Shown one piece after another: positions 1 through 5,401 of a stretch of 11,500 bases of DNA; the stretch's first letter is position 1, and every line of letters starts with the position of its first letter. The position numbers and the translations under genes are program-made. The DNA lies in contig CAZCPY010000098.1 of assembly GCA_964499865.1 (NCBI GenBank), positions 1 through 11,500 on the forward strand. The letters are read 5' to 3'. The stretch comes from JANOGU01 sp964499865 (GTDB taxonomy: Bacteria; Pseudomonadota; Alphaproteobacteria; Rhodobacterales; Rhodobacteraceae). The notes below the pieces were generated by a model. The model ran no database searches, was not told where the DNA came from, and saw only the letters and a program-made list of their open reading frames with translations.

Positions 1-94
1 GGATCAGCTTCTGCTTGATGAAGTCCCAGATGATCCGGGTCATCTCGTCGCCGTCAAGCTCGACGACGGGGTTGGCTACCTTGATCTTGGTCAT
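1..94 (-). CDS. icd: NADP-dependent isocitrate dehydrogenase, N-terminal fragment (cut by window edge)
   Basis: Only the first 31 codons are present; the rest lies beyond the left edge. The translation opens MTKIKVANPVVELDGDEMTR and continues IIWDFIKQKLI. This matches the N-terminus of the homodimeric, eukaryote-like NADP isocitrate dehydrogenases found in many alphaproteobacteria, where the DGDEMTR stretch is highly conserved. The enzyme converts isocitrate to 2-oxoglutarate and CO2 in the cytoplasmic TCA cycle, making NADPH. The ATG at 94-92 is preceded by AAGGGA about eight bases upstream, which supports this start. The gene is probably transcribed from the gap at 95-196, where tandem GTATAC boxes lie. 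The neighbouring HD-domain gene reads in the same direction, so read-through is possible. The family call is firm despite the short fragment; the catalytic residues are not visible. Confidence 0.93.
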   Translation of the reverse strand, partial: MTKIKVANPVVELDGDEMTRIIWDFIKQKLI

Positions 95-160
95 CCGGGC
101 ATCCCTTTGGCTGGAGTCGCGCTCTGGCTGGCATAGCGGAAAGGGCGCGGGCGGGGAAGA

Positions 161-178
161 TGGTATACGGTGGTATAC
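161..178. promoter_or_regulatory. Tandem TGGTATAC boxes 10 bp apart upstream of icd (putative operator)
   Basis: TGGTATAC occurs at 161-168 and again at 171-178, exactly one helical turn apart, and each copy contains the palindrome GTATAC. The boxes sit 67-84 bases upstream of the icd start, in an otherwise GC-rich gap. The half-site TGGTAT resembles operators of some FadR/GntR-type repressors, so a regulator of icd is the natural guess, but no regulator can be named. Alternatively, TGGTATACT at 171-179 reads as an extended -10 element on the plus strand (antisense to the HD gene), although no -35 is visible. No convincing icd -35/-10 pair was found. Confidence 0.4.
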
Positions 179-181
179 TGC

Positions 182-197
182 AGCGGGCGCACCCGCT
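182..197 (-). other. Short GC-rich hairpin just after the HD-domain gene
   Basis: AGCGGG and CCCGCT form a perfect 6-bp stem with a 4-base loop, starting at the last base of the HD-gene stop codon. There is no T-run on either side, so it is not a standard intrinsic terminator. It could stabilise the transcript end or slow polymerase before icd. Confidence 0.25.
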
Positions 198-784
198 CAG
201 GACCCGAAGAAGGGCGCCAGACGGGTGCGCAGAAAGGCCCAGAGCGCCGGCGCCCCGCGGGCGACCCTGGCGCCGACGCGGCTTTCGAGCTGGTCGCGGG
301 TGACGCCGTAGGTCGTCCAGGTGCCGCCGCCCGCGGCCAGGTTCTGCATCACCGGCTGCACGCGGTCGAGGCTTTTGGCAAAGACGGCATCGGGTGTCTG
401 CGCCGCCTCGAACTCTTCCCACAGCGCCCGAAGATCATCGCGCAGATCATTGGGAAGAATTCCGAAAATCCGTTCTGCGGCGGCCTGTTCCGCGGCCAGG
501 ACGCGGGCCGAGCCATGCGCCTGGCCATCCGCCGCATGGATCGGCACGTCGCCCGTGTCGATCTCCACGAGATCGTGGATCAGCAGCATGCGGATCACGC
601 GGTCGATCGACACGCCGGGTCCGGCCTGATCGGCCAGCACCAGCGCATAAAGCGCGAGATGCCAGGAATGTTCGCCGCTGTTCTCGGGCCGGGCGCCGCG
701 CAGCACCGTCGTCGCGCGCAGCACCGATTTCAGGCGGTCGGCCTCGTCGAGGAAGGCCAGTTGCGCGGCGAGCCTTCCGCTCAA
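197..784 (-). CDS. HD-domain phosphohydrolase (YfbR/HDDC2-like, COG1896 type)
   Basis: This 195-residue protein has the layout of the small HD hydrolases related to E. coli YfbR, a 5'-deoxynucleotidase. Candidate metal and phosphate residues are visible: R17, H39 and H42 in the ENSGEHSWH motif, H70-D71 in LLIHDLVEIDTGD, E74, D79, and D140 in KSLDRVQP. The spacing closely follows YfbR. The length is normal for the family. The true substrate cannot be read from sequence; dephosphorylation of (deoxy)nucleotides is an inference. The start is a TTG at 784-782 that overlaps the stop of the upstream 87-residue gene as TTGA, which implies translational coupling. The only in-frame ATG upstream (1024) would cover most of the preceding gene and adds arginine-rich sequence unlike the family. 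It is the last gene of a three-gene minus-strand operon that points at icd. Confidence 0.85.
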   Translation of the reverse strand: MSGRLAAQLAFLDEADRLKSVLRATTVLRGARPENSGEHSWHLALYALVLADQAGPGVSIDRVIRMLLIHDLVEIDTGDVPIHAADGQAHGSARVLAAEQAAAERIFGILPNDLRDDLRALWEEFEAAQTPDAVFAKSLDRVQPVMQNLAAGGGTWTTYGVTRDQLESRVGARVARGAPALWAFLRTRLAPFFGS

Positions 785-1044
785 TGCCCCGCGTCCGATC
801 CGCGCGGCGCGTCGGGCGCCTTGCCGCCCTCGCGCGCCGCCCTGAGCGTGCGGTTGAGGAAGTCGCGGCCCCGCTTTTCGGCCAGCAGGCCGCGCACGGA
901 CTTGAGGAAAATCTCGTGCGTGGTGGGCGAGGCGTCGAGGATCACCTTGCCGACCTTGTCCATCAGCTTGTCGTCGCCGGTCTCTTCCATCGCGGCCACG
1001 ACATCGCGGGCAAGCGCGTCGCACAGATCGTCGATCATCGGCAT
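781..1044 (-). CDS. Uncharacterised 87-residue protein between hydrolase and HD-domain genes
   Basis: I do not recognise this family. The 87-residue product begins MPMIDDLCDALARDVVAAME and looks soluble and helical, with alternating acidic and hydrophobic residues. It has no signal peptide or membrane segment. The C-terminal third is basic (EKRGRDFLNRTLRAAREGG) and ends in a charged, proline- and glycine-containing tail. There is one cysteine (C8). Its reality is supported by tight coupling on both sides: its ATG overlaps the stop of the alpha/beta hydrolase as TGATG, and its own TGA overlaps the TTG start of the HD gene as TTGA. The operon position suggests a role linked to those two enzymes, perhaps as a partner or adaptor, but this is only inference. 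A second in-frame ATG two codons downstream (codon 3) is an alternative start. Confidence 0.75.
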   Translation of the reverse strand: MPMIDDLCDALARDVVAAMEETGDDKLMDKVGKVILDASPTTHEIFLKSVRGLLAEKRGRDFLNRTLRAAREGGKAPDAPRGSDAGH

Positions 1045-1703
1045 CAGCGGCTGGCCTCGGTCAGGCGGCGGCGCACGTAGTCCTGCACCGTCTGCAGCAT
1101 CGGCTTCATGTGCGCCCCTTCGTCCTTGAAGAAATGGTCGGCGCCGTCGACCTGCACATGGGTGATCTTGATGCCCTTCTGTTCGTGCAGCTTGTTCACC
1201 AGGCTGGTGGTGTCCTTGGGCGGGGCCACCTTGTCGGCGGTGCCGTTGATGATCAGCCCCGACGAGGGGCAGGGCGCGAGGAACGAAAAGTCGTACATGT
1301 TCGCGGGCGGTGCGACGGAGACGAACCCCGTCACCTCGGGACGCCGCATCAGAAGCTGCATCCCGATCCAGGCGCCGAAGGAAAACCCCGCGACCCAGCA
1401 ATGCTTGGCGTTGGGGTTCTGCGCCTGCAGGTAGTCGAGCGCCGAGGCCGCGTCCGACAACTCGCCGATCCCCATGTCGTATTCGCCCTGGCTGCGCCCG
1501 ACGCCGCGGAAGTTGAAGCGCAGGACCGAGAAGCCGAGGTTCAGGAAGGTGTAGTGCAGGTTGTAGACAACCTTGTTGTTCATCGTGCCGCCGAACTGCG
1601 GATGCGGGTGCAGCACGATGGCGATGGGGGCGTCGCGGTCCTTCTGGGGGTGGTAGCGGCCCTCGAGCCGTCCGTCGGGGCCGGCGAAAATCACCTCGGG
1701 CAT
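1044..1703 (-). CDS. Alpha/beta hydrolase (COG2945-type serine hydrolase)
   Basis: This 219-residue protein is a compact alpha/beta-hydrolase of the COG2945 type. The visible elements are an early strand followed by the HPHPQFGGTMNNKV loop (residues 32-45, probable oxyanion region), FNFRGVGRSQGEYD (63-76), the nucleophile elbow GFSFG with Ser108, Asp157 in NGTADKVAPP, and His190 in DGADHFF. Together these give a complete Ser-Asp-His triad. It should be a cytoplasmic esterase or thioesterase-like enzyme; the substrate is unknown. The ATG at 1703 is chosen because GGAGG lies about five bases upstream and the family begins near this MPEVIF sequence. It is first in a coupled operon with the 87-residue protein and the HD hydrolase, and its stop overlaps the next ATG by one base (TGATG). 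Its promoter must lie in the divergent region shared with iscR. Confidence 0.88.
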   Translation of the reverse strand: MPEVIFAGPDGRLEGRYHPQKDRDAPIAIVLHPHPQFGGTMNNKVVYNLHYTFLNLGFSVLRFNFRGVGRSQGEYDMGIGELSDAASALDYLQAQNPNAKHCWVAGFSFGAWIGMQLLMRRPEVTGFVSVAPPANMYDFSFLAPCPSSGLIINGTADKVAPPKDTTSLVNKLHEQKGIKITHVQVDGADHFFKDEGAHMKPMLQTVQDYVRRRLTEASR

Positions 1704-1829
1704 GCGCACCTCCGCTGCCGCGTCGCGCGGCGTGACAGCGGCGCGGATTGGCCCTAAAGCCCTCCTGTCGCCCCCTTGGGGGCAGGTAATCAGGCATTGG
1801 CGCGCCGTCAAGCGACGGGGGGGGCGGGG
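1704..1829. promoter_or_regulatory. Divergent intergenic region between hydrolase operon and iscR
   Basis: This 126-base gap must hold the promoters of both the minus-strand hydrolase operon and the plus-strand iscR-suf operon. It contains a GC palindrome, GCCCCC-TT-GGGGGC (1770-1783), and a small hairpin, CCGTC-AAGC-GACGG (1805-1818), just before the iscR start. Eight consecutive G residues (1817-1824) abut the start region. I could not identify a convincing -35/-10 pair for either direction. An operator for iron or Fe-S control would be expected here, but none can be assigned from sequence alone. Confidence 0.5.
1770..1783. repeat. 14-bp GC palindrome in the iscR upstream region
   Basis: GCCCCC and GGGGGC flank a central TT, forming a perfect dyad. 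Partial outer symmetry (CCTG on the left, AGG on the right) extends it slightly. It lies 47-60 bases upstream of the iscR ATG, a plausible position for an operator, and it could also form a hairpin in RNA from either strand. No T-run follows, so it is not a classic terminator. Confidence 0.4.
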
Positions 1830-2291
1830 ATGAAGCTGTCGACCAAGGGGCGCTACGCGATGGTGGCGCTGGCCGACCTGGCGCTGGCGGGGCAGGACGG
1901 GCTGGTCACGCTGGCCGAAGTCAGCCGCCGCCAGGACCTGAGCCTGCCCTATCTGGAGCAGCTGTTCGTCAAGCTGCGCCGGGCGGGCCTGGTCGAGGCG
2001 GTGCGCGGCCCCGGCGGCGGCTATCGCCTGGCGCGGTCGGCGGATGCGATCCGGGTCAGCGAGGTGATGGAAGCGGTGGAGGAGACGGTGGACGCGCTGC
2101 ACACCGGCGCCGGCGCCTCGGGCGGGCTGTCGGGGACCAAGGCGCAGAGCCTGACCAACCGGCTGTGGGAGGGGCTGTCGGCGCAGGTCTATGTCTTCCT
2201 GCACCAGACGCGGCTGTCGGACGTGGTGACCAACCGGATGGCCCCCTGTCCGGCCGTCCCGGCGCTGTTCCGGGTGGTGGACGAGGGCTGA
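1830..2291 (+). CDS. iscR: Rrf2-family Fe-S regulator IscR, single-cysteine type
   Basis: This 153-residue protein opens with MKLSTKGRYAMVALADLAL, the Rrf2 N-terminus, followed by a winged helix-turn-helix with SLPYLEQLFVKLRRAGLV (38-55) and wing VRGPGGGYRLAR (58-69). The family regulates Fe-S biogenesis genes by sensing a bound cluster. In E. coli IscR the cluster ligands are three cysteines and one histidine. Here the matching segment (88-113) has none of those cysteines and has Asn at the histidine position (LTNRLW). The only cysteine is C140 near the C-terminus. As I recall, Rhodobacter sphaeroides IscR is likewise reported to have one cysteine and unusual cluster binding, so this is probably lineage-typical rather than decayed. 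The ATG at 1830 gives the exact family N-terminus; a TTG at 1776 would add unrelated sequence. It is the first gene of the suf operon and probably controls it. Confidence 0.93.
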   Translation: MKLSTKGRYAMVALADLALAGQDGLVTLAEVSRRQDLSLPYLEQLFVKLRRAGLVEAVRGPGGGYRLARSADAIRVSEVMEAVEETVDALHTGAGASGGLSGTKAQSLTNRLWEGLSAQVYVFLHQTRLSDVVTNRMAPCPAVPALFRVVDEG

Positions 2292-2300
2292 GGCGTCGCA

Positions 2301-2341
2301 GCGGGGGCCAGCCCCCGCACCCCCGGGATATTTGAGAAGAG
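2301..2341 (+). repeat. GC palindrome plus CCCCCGGGATATTT leader between iscR and iscS
   Basis: GCGGGGG-CCAG-CCCCCGC (2301-2318) is a perfect 7-bp stem that can zip to 8 bp with a 2-base loop. It is followed by ACCCCCGGGATATTTGAGAAGAG, which runs directly into the iscS ATG at 2342. From memory, very similar hairpin-plus-GGGATATTT blocks recur in intergenic regions of many Rhodobacteraceae, so this is probably one copy of a dispersed repeat. It has no T-run directly after the stem. In the mRNA it could stabilise the iscR part or reduce read-through, separating regulator from enzyme levels. GAAGAG serves as a weak ribosome-binding site. Confidence 0.55.
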
Positions 2342-3391
2342 ATGAACGAGCGGGTCTACCTCGACTGGAACGCCACCGCCCCGCTGCGCCCCGAGGCGCG
2401 GGCGGCGATGGTCGCGGCGATGGAGGTCGTCGGCAACCCCTCGTCCGTCCATGCCGAGGGGCGGGCGGCCAAGGGGCTGATGGAACGCGCGCGCGCGCAG
2501 GTCGCCGCGGCGCTGGGGGCCGGGGGGGCGGACATCGTCTTCACCTCGGGTGCGACCGAGGCCGCGGCGCTGGCCTGTGCCGGGCGGGGGCTGGTCTGCG
2601 CGGCGGTCGAGCATGACGCCGTGGCCGCCTGGTGCGACGCCGCCCTGCCGGTGGATGCGCGGGGCCGGGTGGCGGTGGCAGAGCCCGCGCGGACGGCGCT
2701 GCAACTGGCCAATTCCGAGACCGGCGCGGTGCAGGACCTGCCCGCGGGGCTGGCCGTCAGCGACCTGACGCAAGCCGCAGGCAAGCTGCCGCTCGCCTTC
2801 GACTGGCTGGGCTGCGGGATGGGGCTTGTGTCGGCGCACAAGCTGGGCGGCCCCAGGGGGGTGGGCGCGCTGGTGGTGCGGCGGGGCCTCGACGTGGCGG
2901 CGCAGCTGAAGGGCGGCGGGCAGGAGATGGGGCGGCGCGCGGGGACCGAGAACCTGATCGGCATCGCAGGTTTTGGCGCCGCGGCCGAGGCGGCGGCGCG
3001 CGATCTGGCCGAAGGCGTCTGGGACCGCGTGGCCGGACTTAGAAACATTCTAGAACAGGCCTTGTCGGACCCGGAACTACAGACTAGTTTCGTCGGGAAC
3101 GCGGGGCCCCGGCTTCCGAACACCTGTTGCCTGGTGGCGCCCGGCTGGAAGGGCGAAACCCAGGTCATGGCGATGGACCTTGCCGGGTTCGCCGTTTCGG
3201 CGGGGTCGGCCTGTTCCAGCGGCAAGGTGCGCGAAAGCCGGGTGCTGCGGGCCATGGGCCTGGGTGATGCGGCGGGACATGCGATCCGCGTCTCGCTCGG
3301 GCCATCGGTGACGGAAGACCAGATCCTGCGCTTTGCCGAGACCTGGGGCAGGGCGCGCAGACGGCAGCTTGGACGGGTGGGAACGCGATGA
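2342..3391 (+). CDS. iscS: Cysteine desulfurase, NifS/IscS type (short form)
   Basis: This PLP enzyme takes sulfur from L-cysteine, leaving alanine and an enzyme persulfide for Fe-S assembly. Visible motifs are YLDWNATAP near the N-terminus, FTSGATEA (67-74), H91 in VEHDAV, N124, D141 and Q144 in SDLTQAAGK, PLP lysine K167 in SAHKLGGPRG, the GGGQEMGRRAGTEN stretch (191-204), and catalytic Cys291 in SAGSACSSGK. At 349 residues it is about 50 shorter than E. coli IscS. Most of the loss is in the segment between H91 and N124 and in the C-terminal tail, which in E. coli IscS contacts IscU. No iscU is present here, so it may feed SufB directly or another acceptor. The ATG at 2342 follows a weak GAAGAG. 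The stop overlaps the sufB start as ATGA. Codons at 3038-3088 are unusually AT-rich (see findings). Confidence 0.93.
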   Translation: MNERVYLDWNATAPLRPEARAAMVAAMEVVGNPSSVHAEGRAAKGLMERARAQVAAALGAGGADIVFTSGATEAAALACAGRGLVCAAVEHDAVAAWCDAALPVDARGRVAVAEPARTALQLANSETGAVQDLPAGLAVSDLTQAAGKLPLAFDWLGCGMGLVSAHKLGGPRGVGALVVRRGLDVAAQLKGGGQEMGRRAGTENLIGIAGFGAAAEAAARDLAEGVWDRVAGLRNILEQALSDPELQTSFVGNAGPRLPNTCCLVAPGWKGETQVMAMDLAGFAVSAGSACSSGKVRESRVLRAMGLGDAAGHAIRVSLGPSVTEDQILRFAETWGRARRRQLGRVGTR

Positions 3392-4905
3392 ACGAGATGG
3401 CAGCCGCCGGGTTCGAGGTGCGCGACGGCGTCGACCGGGAAACGGTCGAGACCGTCGCCGCGATGTCGGGCCCCTACAAGCACGGCTGGTCCACCGAGAT
3501 CGAGACCGAATACGCGCCCAAGGGCCTGTCCGAGGACATCGTCCGCCTGATCAGCCAGAAGAACGGCGAACCGGCCTGGATGACCGACTGGCGCCTTGCC
3601 GCCTACCGCCGCTGGCTGGGGATGCGCGAACCCCGCTGGGCGATGCTGACCTACCCCGAGATCGACTATCAGGACCAGTTCTACTACGCCAAGCCCAAGA
3701 GCATGGCGACGAGGCCGAAAAGCCTGGACGAGGTGGACCCCAAGCTGCTCGCGACCTATGCCAAGCTCGGCATTCCCCTGAAGGAACAGGCGCTTCTGGC
3801 AGGTGTCGAGGGCGAGGCCGCGCCGCGCCGGGTGGCGGTCGATGCCGTCTTCGACAGCGTCAGCCTGGGGACGACGTTCAAGGAGGAACTCCGCAAGGCG
3901 GGCGTCATCTTCTGCCCGATCTCGGAGGCCGTCCGCGACCACCCCGAACTGGTGCAGAAGTACCTGGGCTCGGTCGTGCCGCCCACCGACAACTTCTTCG
4001 CCACGCTGAACAGCGCCGTCTTCTCGGACGGGTCGTTCGTCTATGTCCCCCCGGGCGTGCGCTGTCCGATGGAGCTTTCCACCTATTTCCGCATCAACGC
4101 CGAGAATACGGGCCAGTTCGAGCGTACCCTGATCATTGCCGACAAGGGGTCCTACGTCAGCTATCTGGAAGGCTGCACCGCGCCCAAGCGCGACACCCAC
4201 CAGCTGCACGCGGCGGTGGTCGAGATCGTGCTGCTGGACGATGCCGAGGTGAAGTATTCCACCGTGCAGAACTGGTATCCCGGCGATGCCGAGGGGCGCG
4301 GCGGCATCTACAACTTCGTCACCAAGCGCGCCGACTGCCGCGGCGACCGGTCCAAGGTGATGTGGACACAGGTGGAAACCGGGTCGGCGATCACCTGGAA
4401 ATATCCCTCCTGCATCCTGCGCGGGGATGACTCACAGGGCGAGTTCTACTCCATCGCCATCGCCAACAACGCCCAGCAGGCCGACACCGGCACCAAGATG
4501 GTGCATCTGGGCAAGCGCACGAAGTCGCGCATCGTGTCCAAGGGGATCAGCGCAGGCCGGGCGCAGAACACCTACCGGGGGCTGGTCAGCATGCACCCCA
4601 AGGCGGCGGGCAGCCGCAACCACACGCAGTGCGATTCGCTGCTGATCGGCAACAGGTGCGGCGCCCATACCGTGCCCTACATCGAGGTGCGCAACACCAC
4701 GAGCCGCGCCGAGCACGAGGCCACCACATCGAAGATCGCCGAGGACCAGCTGTTCTACTGCCGTTCGCGGGGCATGGACGAGGAGGAGGCGGTGGCGCTG
4801 GTCGTCAACGGTTTCTGCAAGGACGTGCTGCAGGCGCTGCCGATGGAGTTTGCAATGGAAGCCCAGGCGCTTGTCGCCATATCCCTGGAAGGATCGGTCG
4901 GATGA
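3388..4905 (+). CDS. sufB: Fe-S cluster assembly scaffold protein SufB
   Basis: This 505-residue protein is SufB, the scaffold subunit of the SufBC2D complex on which the Fe-S cluster is assembled in the cytoplasm. The C-terminal core is strongly conserved: NTYRGLVSMHPKAAGSRNHT, then TQCDSLLIGNRCGAHT and AEHEATTSKIAEDQLFYCR, ending in NGFCKDVLQALP and AISLEGSVG. C415 and E444 correspond to E. coli Cys405 and Glu434, residues implicated in cluster assembly. The length is close to the usual 480-500. The N-terminal part carries KYLGSVVPPTDNFFATLNSA, also typical of the family. The ATG overlaps the iscS stop by four bases (ATGA), and the stop overlaps the next small gene the same way, so translation of all three is probably coupled. 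Unlike the enterobacterial order, three other genes separate it from sufC. Confidence 0.97.
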   Translation: MNEMAAAGFEVRDGVDRETVETVAAMSGPYKHGWSTEIETEYAPKGLSEDIVRLISQKNGEPAWMTDWRLAAYRRWLGMREPRWAMLTYPEIDYQDQFYYAKPKSMATRPKSLDEVDPKLLATYAKLGIPLKEQALLAGVEGEAAPRRVAVDAVFDSVSLGTTFKEELRKAGVIFCPISEAVRDHPELVQKYLGSVVPPTDNFFATLNSAVFSDGSFVYVPPGVRCPMELSTYFRINAENTGQFERTLIIADKGSYVSYLEGCTAPKRDTHQLHAAVVEIVLLDDAEVKYSTVQNWYPGDAEGRGGIYNFVTKRADCRGDRSKVMWTQVETGSAITWKYPSCILRGDDSQGEFYSIAIANNAQQADTGTKMVHLGKRTKSRIVSKGISAGRAQNTYRGLVSMHPKAAGSRNHTQCDSLLIGNRCGAHTVPYIEVRNTTSRAEHEATTSKIAEDQLFYCRSRGMDEEEAVALVVNGFCKDVLQALPMEFAMEAQALVAISLEGSVG

Positions 4906-5072
4906 TCGCGTTGGTCTGGCAGTCCCTGGTTACCGGCGCGGTCGCCGCGGCCGGCTTTGCCCTTTACATGAAGCTGACGAAAGGGTCCGATCTTGCGGCG
5001 ATGCTGCAACCGGCCCTGACGGTCGGGGCGCTCGCCGCGCTGATCTCGTTTGCGGTTCGCGCGATCTTCTGA
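4902..5072 (+). CDS. Small two-helix membrane protein of the suf operon
   Basis: This 56-residue protein, MIALVWQSLVTGAVAAAGFA and onward, has two hydrophobic stretches at about residues 3-22 and 34-53, joined by a short charged loop (KLTKGSD). It should be a hairpin in the inner membrane. It has no cysteine or recognisable metal-binding residue, and I cannot assign a family. Its ATG overlaps the sufB stop as ATGA, strong evidence that it is translated, and the YbjQ-family gene begins 15 bases after its stop. Placement directly between SUF genes suggests expression with the Fe-S machinery. A role such as anchoring or iron supply would be speculation. Confidence 0.75.
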   Translation: MIALVWQSLVTGAVAAAGFALYMKLTKGSDLAAMLQPALTVGALAALISFAVRAIF

Positions 5073-5087
5073 CGCAAGGGGACGGCC

Positions 5088-5399
5088 ATGATCCTGACCA
5101 CCACGCCTTCGGTCGAGGGCTTCCAGATTGCCGAATACAAGGGCATCATCGTCGGCGAGGCGATCCTGGGTGCCAACCTGTTCCGCGACATCTTCGCCGG
5201 CATCACCGACATCATCGGCGGCCGGTCCGGGTCTTACGAGGGGGAACTGGCCAAGGCGCGGGAAACGGCCCTGAAGGAGCTTGAGGAACGCGCCGCCGAA
5301 CTGGGCGCCACTGCGGTGGTGGGGGTCGACCTCGACTACGAGGTGATCAACAACATGATGATGGTGACCGCCTCGGGCACCGCCGTGCGGCTGGGGTAG
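5088..5399 (+). CDS. YbjQ/UPF0145-family protein (putative heavy-metal-binding domain)
   Basis: This 103-residue protein matches the YbjQ family (PF01906). Visible family features are EYKGIIVGEAILGANLFRDI (residues 16-35), DIIGGRSGSYE (41-51), a long helix of about residues 53-71, and GATAVVGVDLDYEVI (73 onward). The fold is a small alpha/beta unit known to oligomerise. The family is named for a putative heavy-metal-binding role, but this copy has no cysteine or histidine, so classic thiolate or imidazole metal binding is unlikely and the true function is unknown. The length is normal. The ATG is preceded by AAGGGGA at a good distance. It lies two bases before the next gene and is surely part of the suf transcript, so a role in Fe-S or metal homeostasis is suggested by context only. 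Confidence 0.87.
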   Translation: MILTTTPSVEGFQIAEYKGIIVGEAILGANLFRDIFAGITDIIGGRSGSYEGELAKARETALKELEERAAELGATAVVGVDLDYEVINNMMMVTASGTAVRLG

Positions 5400-5401
5400 G
5401 G

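Noticed and set aside
182..197. Intrinsic terminator after the HD gene
   Set aside because: There is a 6-bp stem, but no T-run follows on the minus strand, so a Rho-independent terminator is not supported; kept only as a hairpin.
785..1024. Upstream ATG start for the HD-domain gene giving 275 residues
   Set aside because: It would overlap almost all of the 87-residue gene and adds arginine-rich sequence absent from the family; the TTG at 784 gives the expected length and coupling.
170..1129. 319-residue plus-strand frame over the HD and 87-residue genes
   Set aside because: Antisense to the coupled minus-strand genes, whose products have recognisable motifs and overlapping start/stop signals. 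This frame has none.
1776..1829. Upstream TTG start for iscR adding 18 residues
   Set aside because: Rrf2 proteins begin at the MKLSTKGRYA sequence. The extra residues (GAGNQALARRQATGGAG) are unlike the family and cross the GC palindrome.
1817..1829. G-quadruplex before iscR
   Set aside because: Only three GGG runs can be drawn from G8-C-G4; a fourth close enough run is missing, so a canonical intramolecular quadruplex is not supported.
2356..4209. 617-residue open frame on the minus strand across iscS and sufB
   Set aside because: It is antisense to two firmly identified genes. Its composition (rich in Ala, Arg, Pro, Ser, with low-complexity stretches) is that of a GC-rich shadow frame, and no domain is recognisable.
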